Under the pieces are notes generated by a model. The model searched no databases. It saw only the letters and a program-made list of their open reading frames with translations, and was not told the origin of the DNA. DNA of 64,000 bases from Lepturacanthus savala (Eukaryota; Chordata; Actinopteri; Scombriformes; Trichiuridae): positions 21,039,690 through 21,103,689 of the forward strand of contig CM060463.1 in NCBI GenBank assembly GCA_030544235.1, given 5' to 3'. The position numbers and the translations under genes were made by a program. Position 1 is the stretch's first letter. Each line of letters opens with the position of its first letter. Shown one piece after another: positions 59,330 through 64,000 of the stretch.

Positions 59330-60180
59330 GGTAAGTTTTATTGAAACCAATTGAAACTACTGGCACTGCACACCATTCTCTACATAAGACATGTCACATG
59401 TATGTCACAAGGTCACATGTTTGCCATTTCATGACACTGTCATTCAAAATGACACTACATGGCACTAATTGACCAGTATATAAACACCTCAATGGTGAAC
59501 TGTTAACACGTCAATCAGGAAGTCAGCACTGTAAAAAGACCACAGCTGAGCACATTTTTTTTTACAACAATGGAAGATGTGGTAAAAAGAGAAAGAGGAA
59601 GAGGTGATGTAATTATTTTTTGTTTCTTTTTTTCTATATTTTTTTTTCTGCATGCTTTTTTCTGCAATTTTCTTTTTCAGTTTACTAAAATTTTTGAGCA
59701 TGTTTTTTGTTCACTCCAATGTAAATATATCTGCTGTGCATATGTTGCACTGACCTGTTTTGTGAAATTAAAAAAGTAAATGTTTAAACAGTATGTGTGT
59801 ATCTGCAAATATTCCTGTCCATGTGAACAATCTGAAGAATGTTTTACAATGTGAACTAATTTAGTACTATGGTAAAGCTACTAAAGATGAGAGTGTAGTT
59901 AGTTAGACACAAATCTGTTAATATAAATGATGTGTGTGCCATTTGGTGCAAAAGTTTGATTTTGATAATTCTATATGTAGTTATGTATGTAGGTATTTTG
60001 CAGTTTGTGTGTGTGCATTTGTGAATTGGGTTTTAGCAGTAAAAATATGAGTGAATATTGGACTTTAGTTGCATGACAAATTCACCATTTTAACTTCTAG
60101 GATGATACTATTGTATTTCAATGTTATGTTTACAGAAAAAAAATCTCTTCCATTATTTCAAAAACATGAATGTGTTGGAA
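59330..60180 (+). mobile_element. Probable internally deleted Tc1/mariner-like element
   Basis: The block 59480-59610 reads like the 5' region of a fish DNA transposon and ends in a short frame opening MEDVVKRERGRG. Some related transposases begin with a similar Arg/Gly-rich stretch. The frame then breaks at once into T-rich sequence (59615-59710, TTTGAGCATGTTTTTTGTTC) resembling the 3' untranslated part, continuing to about 60180. So nearly all coding sequence is missing. TIRs were not identified, so this rests on recognition from memory. Confidence 0.4.
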
Positions 60181-60239
60181 TGCACGAAAGAGCTGCCTTG
60201 CTGTTCAAACCAGCAATGCCTGGTGATTCTCTGCTGTTT

Positions 60240-60270
60240 GGGTCTCTCTCTCTCTCTCTTTCTCTCTCCC
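60240..60270. repeat. Short (TC)n tract
   Basis: An imperfect TC run. Confidence 0.85.
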
Positions 60271-60904
60271 TGCATGTGTGTACATGAAAAACCTGAAAGG
60301 AAAAGCAGCCCTGCAGCAATAAAATGCTGCTGCTGGTCCGACAGCTTTTGCTGAAGAATCATTCTGAATACATCATTATTTAGCTGAAAACATATACCTG
60401 CACTGGCTCTTACTGTTCAGAGCACATCAAACAGTTTGCATTTTGTCAGAAGTCCATATTGCTCTAAATCTTACATTAAACTTGTCTTAAAAAACACTGC
60501 TGTGAGTTAGTCACACCTGTTGTTAGAATGCATCTCCAAATGTGTCTCGAGTGACCACGTGATGGGATCTCACTTGCTCGCTCTATATGCAAATAAACCC
60601 CTAACATAATTTCTGTTTATGTAAATACAGAAATGTCTGATATTCATCTGCTCCTCTGCTATGTGTGTGTCGACAGAAAAACACAGAAAGCAAAGGGGGG
60701 GAGAAATTAGCGAATTTCAGCTCAGTGTTTTGCTGTAATTTATGGTCACGTGTATAACAGAAGAGACGTACAATAAACAACTGTCGTTTATATCTCATGT
60801 GTTATTAAATACAATGAAATACAGCAGTGGGCAGAGGCTTATCAGGAGACACTCAGTGTATTTACATGTTACTGAAAAAAAATATTGTGTTAGTCTGATT
60901 AAGC

Positions 60905-61090
60905 CAGACTTATGCCTCGTTTCCACCATGCAATACAGTACGGGACAAGATGGAATGGTATACATTTCTATTACCATGGAACCGTACTGGTCCCATGGTA
61001 CCCATTACCATTTTAGTCACCCTTTTGGTTGGGGTACACAGGACTCACAGGGCCCTTACCCTAGGGGAGGAGCCCCTGTATAAGTGTAAT
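60905..61090. repeat. Fragment of a fish repeat beginning GCCTCGTTTCCACC
   Basis: TGCCTCGTTTCCACCATGCA, followed by AATGGTA / GGTACC-type words (TACCATGGAACCGTACTGG, CCATGGTACCCATTACCA), is the start of a known type of teleost DNA repeat. Only this end is visible. Confidence 0.45.
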
Positions 61091-61424
61091 GCCCCCTTCC
61101 TTTATTATTTAAGGATTTAAATTACATTAAATATATCAAATATCAAGCTATTCCAGCCACTCCTCCAGTGCAATCATATTGGAGCTCTTAGCTAAAGACT
61201 GTATATTTCCACCTATCGTGGAAGCAATATGACCTAAATGAAATCAACTGATTTACCTCCCATGCATTGAGACTGTGACAAGGACCCTACTCTGAGCTAT
61301 AACCATGCATGTATACGTACTGACTGACTGACACATTCCTGTCTAGTTTGTCAGATGTCAGTGGAGTAGAGCGGACCTTCAGTTTGGTCCAAGACACATT
61401 TGCCGTCACACTGCTAAAAGAGTC

Positions 61425-62160
61425 AAGTCACGTAAAATTTATTTATAAAGCACAATCCACTCTGATCTAACTGTTATACAGTATAAAATATGCTACAAAG
61501 AAAAAGAAACAGTAATAAAACCAACAGCAATGTAAACAGATGAGCATAGGGACACATCACATTACAAGGATTCAAACACTAAAGAATAGGAGGTTGAATA
61601 GGGGATACGAGGACTGAAATATAAGAGGTTGTCATTCTATTCTGGGCTTTAAAAACAGAAGAACCTTAAAACCAATTCTGTACCATACAAGAAGCCAGGA
61701 AAGGGGTTTTATGGTATCTATTTTGGGTACCTCGCTGTGGCATTCTAGACCAGGTATGACTGACTGATCCCAGTATACTGATAATTACAGTAGTCCAAGC
61801 TGGAGAATATAAAGGCATGGATGACTTTGTCTAGGTCATTGGAGAAGAGAAATTGTTTGGCTTTGGAAACAATGTGAAGCTGGAAAAAAGTCTTTCAACA
61901 GCTTACCCTGTTTATCAAACTCAAAAGCTGAGACAAATATCACCCCAAGGTTATTGATATGGGGTTAGACAAAGGTGGACAGGCTGCCAGGACGATGTTT
62001 GAGAGTAAATGGACTTGAGGGGCAGAACAGAACAACTTAAGACATTCAGCTTTCTTTCCTTCAGCTGAATAATGTTTTGAGCCGCCCAGCACTTTACATC
62101 CTCCAGGCAATTTAAAGGGGCTCTATTATGAGAAGAGACAAAAAAAAAATTCAATGCCTA
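61425..62160. repeat. Degenerate interspersed fish repeat (AATTTATTTATAAAGCAC start)
   Basis: Starts GTAAAATTTATTTATAAAGC. It includes AGTCCAAGCTGGAGAATATA, GGCATGGATGACTTTGTCTA and CCAAGGTTATTGATATGG, phrases typical of a long degenerate repeat widespread in teleosts. A related piece (GGGACCTAGGATGGAACCTG, GGTGGCACTCCATAGG) lies at 63740-63795, followed by a classic CAATTTTATTTATATAG start at 63818. Confidence 0.5.
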
Positions 62161-63167
62161 TGTGTAAATATTTTGGTCCCTAGGGTTCCTGCTAACATAC
62201 TGTTTGTTTGTTCTACCCTCCATGTGCTTTTCTTTGGGTACTTAGGAAATCACTATATAAGGCCAATGTATTATCATTATTATTATAAAAATACAACCAC
62301 CCATTCATTCCATTGTGGCTTGGCCTCGTCTGTAGAGTTCTTGAAATGTGGCTAAACCCAAGCCATTTAGAAATGTCTCTGGTTGTGGTGTCAGAACAGG
62401 AGTGAAATTTAAAAAACCTAAGGTTTAAAGTCAAAGTTAAAGTTAAAAGAATGTTTTTCCTGTTTTTGGTTCGACTTGGCTTTCATGTAAAAATGTAAAA
62501 CTCTGTAAGGCACAAATACTCTGTAAGGCACATAAAGTTGTAAACATTGTTTTTAGTGCAATATGTATGCTGCACTGATGTCACATGAAAAAAATGGTAA
62601 TTGAATTTCAATTTCAATTTTTGGTTTGATGGATTTGGATTTTTGGCTTTTGGAAATTGTTCTCCCATGTCTTGGCAATTAGGGAGAACAAGAAATAGGT
62701 TATTTTTTCTTGCCAACATACAACGATAATGTTTCCTTCATTTCCTTTCCCTTCGTTTCCTTTTATTATTCCTTCCATGCCTCAAAGCAGTTCCTCTCTG
62801 TAGAGCCACATTTAGAGGCTACATCACTTTCCTCAAACTTCCAGGGGGCAGATTCACTGAGCTTTTTTTCTTTCTCAGGAAGTGTTTAGCAAGTACAATG
62901 ACATTCTAAGCTTGGTTTTCTAAGTGAGGTTTTCTGTCTGTTTTAAGCATACACATATATACTTCAGGCTTTAGGACCTTCTGCCATGGGATCTGTGCTG
63001 CCTCGGGTGCTGCACTATTGGATGACACAATATTCATTCATGTGACACACAGTATTTGGATATGAGCTGTCTCACACAGCATCTGATTGACTCACGGCAT
63101 CAGCACACCACAGCGACTCTTTTCAACCTGGACTGGTCATTTGGTTTCAGGGGGAGATAGAGCAGAG

Positions 63168-63664
63168 TAGGGCTGAATGATTTTAATAAGAAATTGAATT
63201 GTGATTTTTTTTTTTTAATTTTAGAATGCATTTTAGATTTCTTTCACAATTTTCTTCAAATCAAATTTCAATGGACAACATTTACAGGCATCACAGAAAC
63301 TTACATCATACAATTAAAACAATTAAAACAAGTCCCATAATGCTAATGCAAGAATGACAACAAAAGTCAAGAATTGATTTCAAATTAAGTCCTATTTATT
63401 AACAAAAAACATGTTATGTTGAATGATTGAGCAACGATAGTTATTACAACTGAAGAACTAAAAGCCATCTATGTCTTAACTTAAAGTGGAGCATAAAAGT
63501 CTTTTCACTTAAAGTAGTGCAAGCTCTGGGAAGTGGAATACATGTATAAAATAACTGATGAAAACAAAATGGAAAAAAAAAAAAAATCAGAGCTTTGATG
63601 ATCTCAAGATCACATTGCCTGAAATTGCAGTTTTCGATCTAAAACAATAAATTGTTCAGGCCTA
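63168..63664. mobile_element. Non-autonomous hAT-like element (497 bp)
   Basis: The left end TAGGGCTGAATGATTTT and right end (reverse complement TAGGCCTGAACAATTTA) form an imperfect TIR. The flanks GAGCAGAG (63160-63167) and GAGATGAG (63665-63672) agree at 6 of 8 positions, consistent with an aged 8-bp duplication. The interior is AT-rich with no coding frame. Confidence 0.6.
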
Positions 63665-63699
63665 GAGATGAGTATCATCTGTGTAACAGTGGAAGGAAA

Positions 63700-63842
63700 T
63701 TCTGTGTTTTAAAATAATTTAACTAAGGTGGAGTATGTATTTAAAGAAAAGAATGGGACCTAGGATGGAACCTGGTGGCACTCCATAGGAGAGATTAGCT
63801 TTCTAAAATGTTCAATTCAATTCAATTTTATTTATATAGCCC
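63700..63842. repeat. Fragments of the degenerate repeat family of 61.4 kb
   Basis: GGTGGAGTATGTATTTAAAG, TGGGACCTAGGATGGAACCT and GGTGGCACTCCATAGGAGAG, then TTCAATTCAATTTTATTTAT. Recognised from memory as a common fish repeat. Confidence 0.45.
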
Positions 63843-64000
63843 ATGGCTGTTAAATGAAAAATGTTGTTTTTCAAAATATGTCACAGTGGTGAATTGCGAT
63901 CTATTCTCATTCCTATGGCATAAAATGTCTTTTTGTTAAGCCATTTTTTGCATTTGTTTCTGGACTGGGTGTATTCAATCAGTATAGGAAAACAATAATG

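Larger units (their letters stand above)
53691..59330. other. Long non-coding stretch
   Basis: No exon is recognised. It contains an interspersed-repeat fragment (54425-54600) and (CT)30 at 58613. A patch at 58080-58270 has mixed composition with GCTAATTAGAAAGG and TTCTAATTATTT motifs and looks like candidate regulatory DNA, at low confidence. The overlapping short frames at 53.8-54.5 kb show no recognisable protein. Confidence 0.35.

Noticed and set aside
59570..59779. Frame opening MEDVVKRERGRG, considered as a small gene
   Set aside because: Quickly becomes poly-Phe from T-rich DNA; better explained as a deleted transposon start.

Overview
The window is vertebrate nuclear DNA, most likely from a ray-finned (percomorph-type) teleost. 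It is AT-rich and mostly non-coding, with dense (CA/TG)n, (AT)n, (GATA)n and (CT)n microsatellites. It carries typical fish transposon families: a tRNA-headed SINE, an L2/Rex-type LINE remnant, a Tc1-like element and many hAT-like non-autonomous elements. There are no operons and no long ORFs. Nearly all ORFs above 60 codons are chance frames or translations of repeats.

The only protein-coding gene I can support is on the minus strand: part of the Eph receptor tyrosine kinase gene epha8. Four exons (32699-32646, 31559-31416, 29730-29581, 26091-25776) splice in frame with GT/AG borders. They encode 221 codons plus one base, covering most of the ephrin-binding domain and the start of the cysteine-rich region. 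The coding lengths (54+144+150+316) total exactly 664 bp, the size I remember for the single canonical exon 3 of vertebrate Eph genes. This locus therefore appears to have three extra phase-0 introns inside that exon, each at an AG|G junction. This is the most interesting observation in the window. I did not find exons 1-2 (signal peptide and domain N-terminus, expected above 32.7 kb) or exon 4 onward (expected below 25.8 kb).

Layout. 0.6-1.7 kb: decayed LINE reverse transcriptase. 2.7-3.3 kb: internally deleted Tc1-like transposon. 5.07 kb: 5'-truncated SINE with a perfect 12-bp target duplication. 7.6-8.3 kb: hAT-type element with an 8-bp duplication. 11.6 kb: second SINE. 12-24 kb: microsatellite-rich, with possible conserved non-coding patches. 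24.27 kb: a perfect 44-bp palindrome. 24.5-25.7 kb: hAT-like element. 25.8-32.7 kb: epha8 exons, with introns holding a long-TIR element (27.05-27.57 kb), TACAGTA-type repeats, another TIR element and a 67-nt polypurine tract just downstream of one splice donor. 32.7-64 kb: no recognised exon, many repeats, including a hAT element next to a SINE (38.4-39.35 kb), a cluster of CACTGCAAAAA foldback elements (49.7-52.8 kb), a full-length SINE inside a tandem duplication (53.0-53.7 kb), and fish repeats at 59.3-64 kb.

Except for the epha8 exons, functional statements are repeat classifications from memory of fish repeat families plus visible TIRs and target duplications. No database search was possible.
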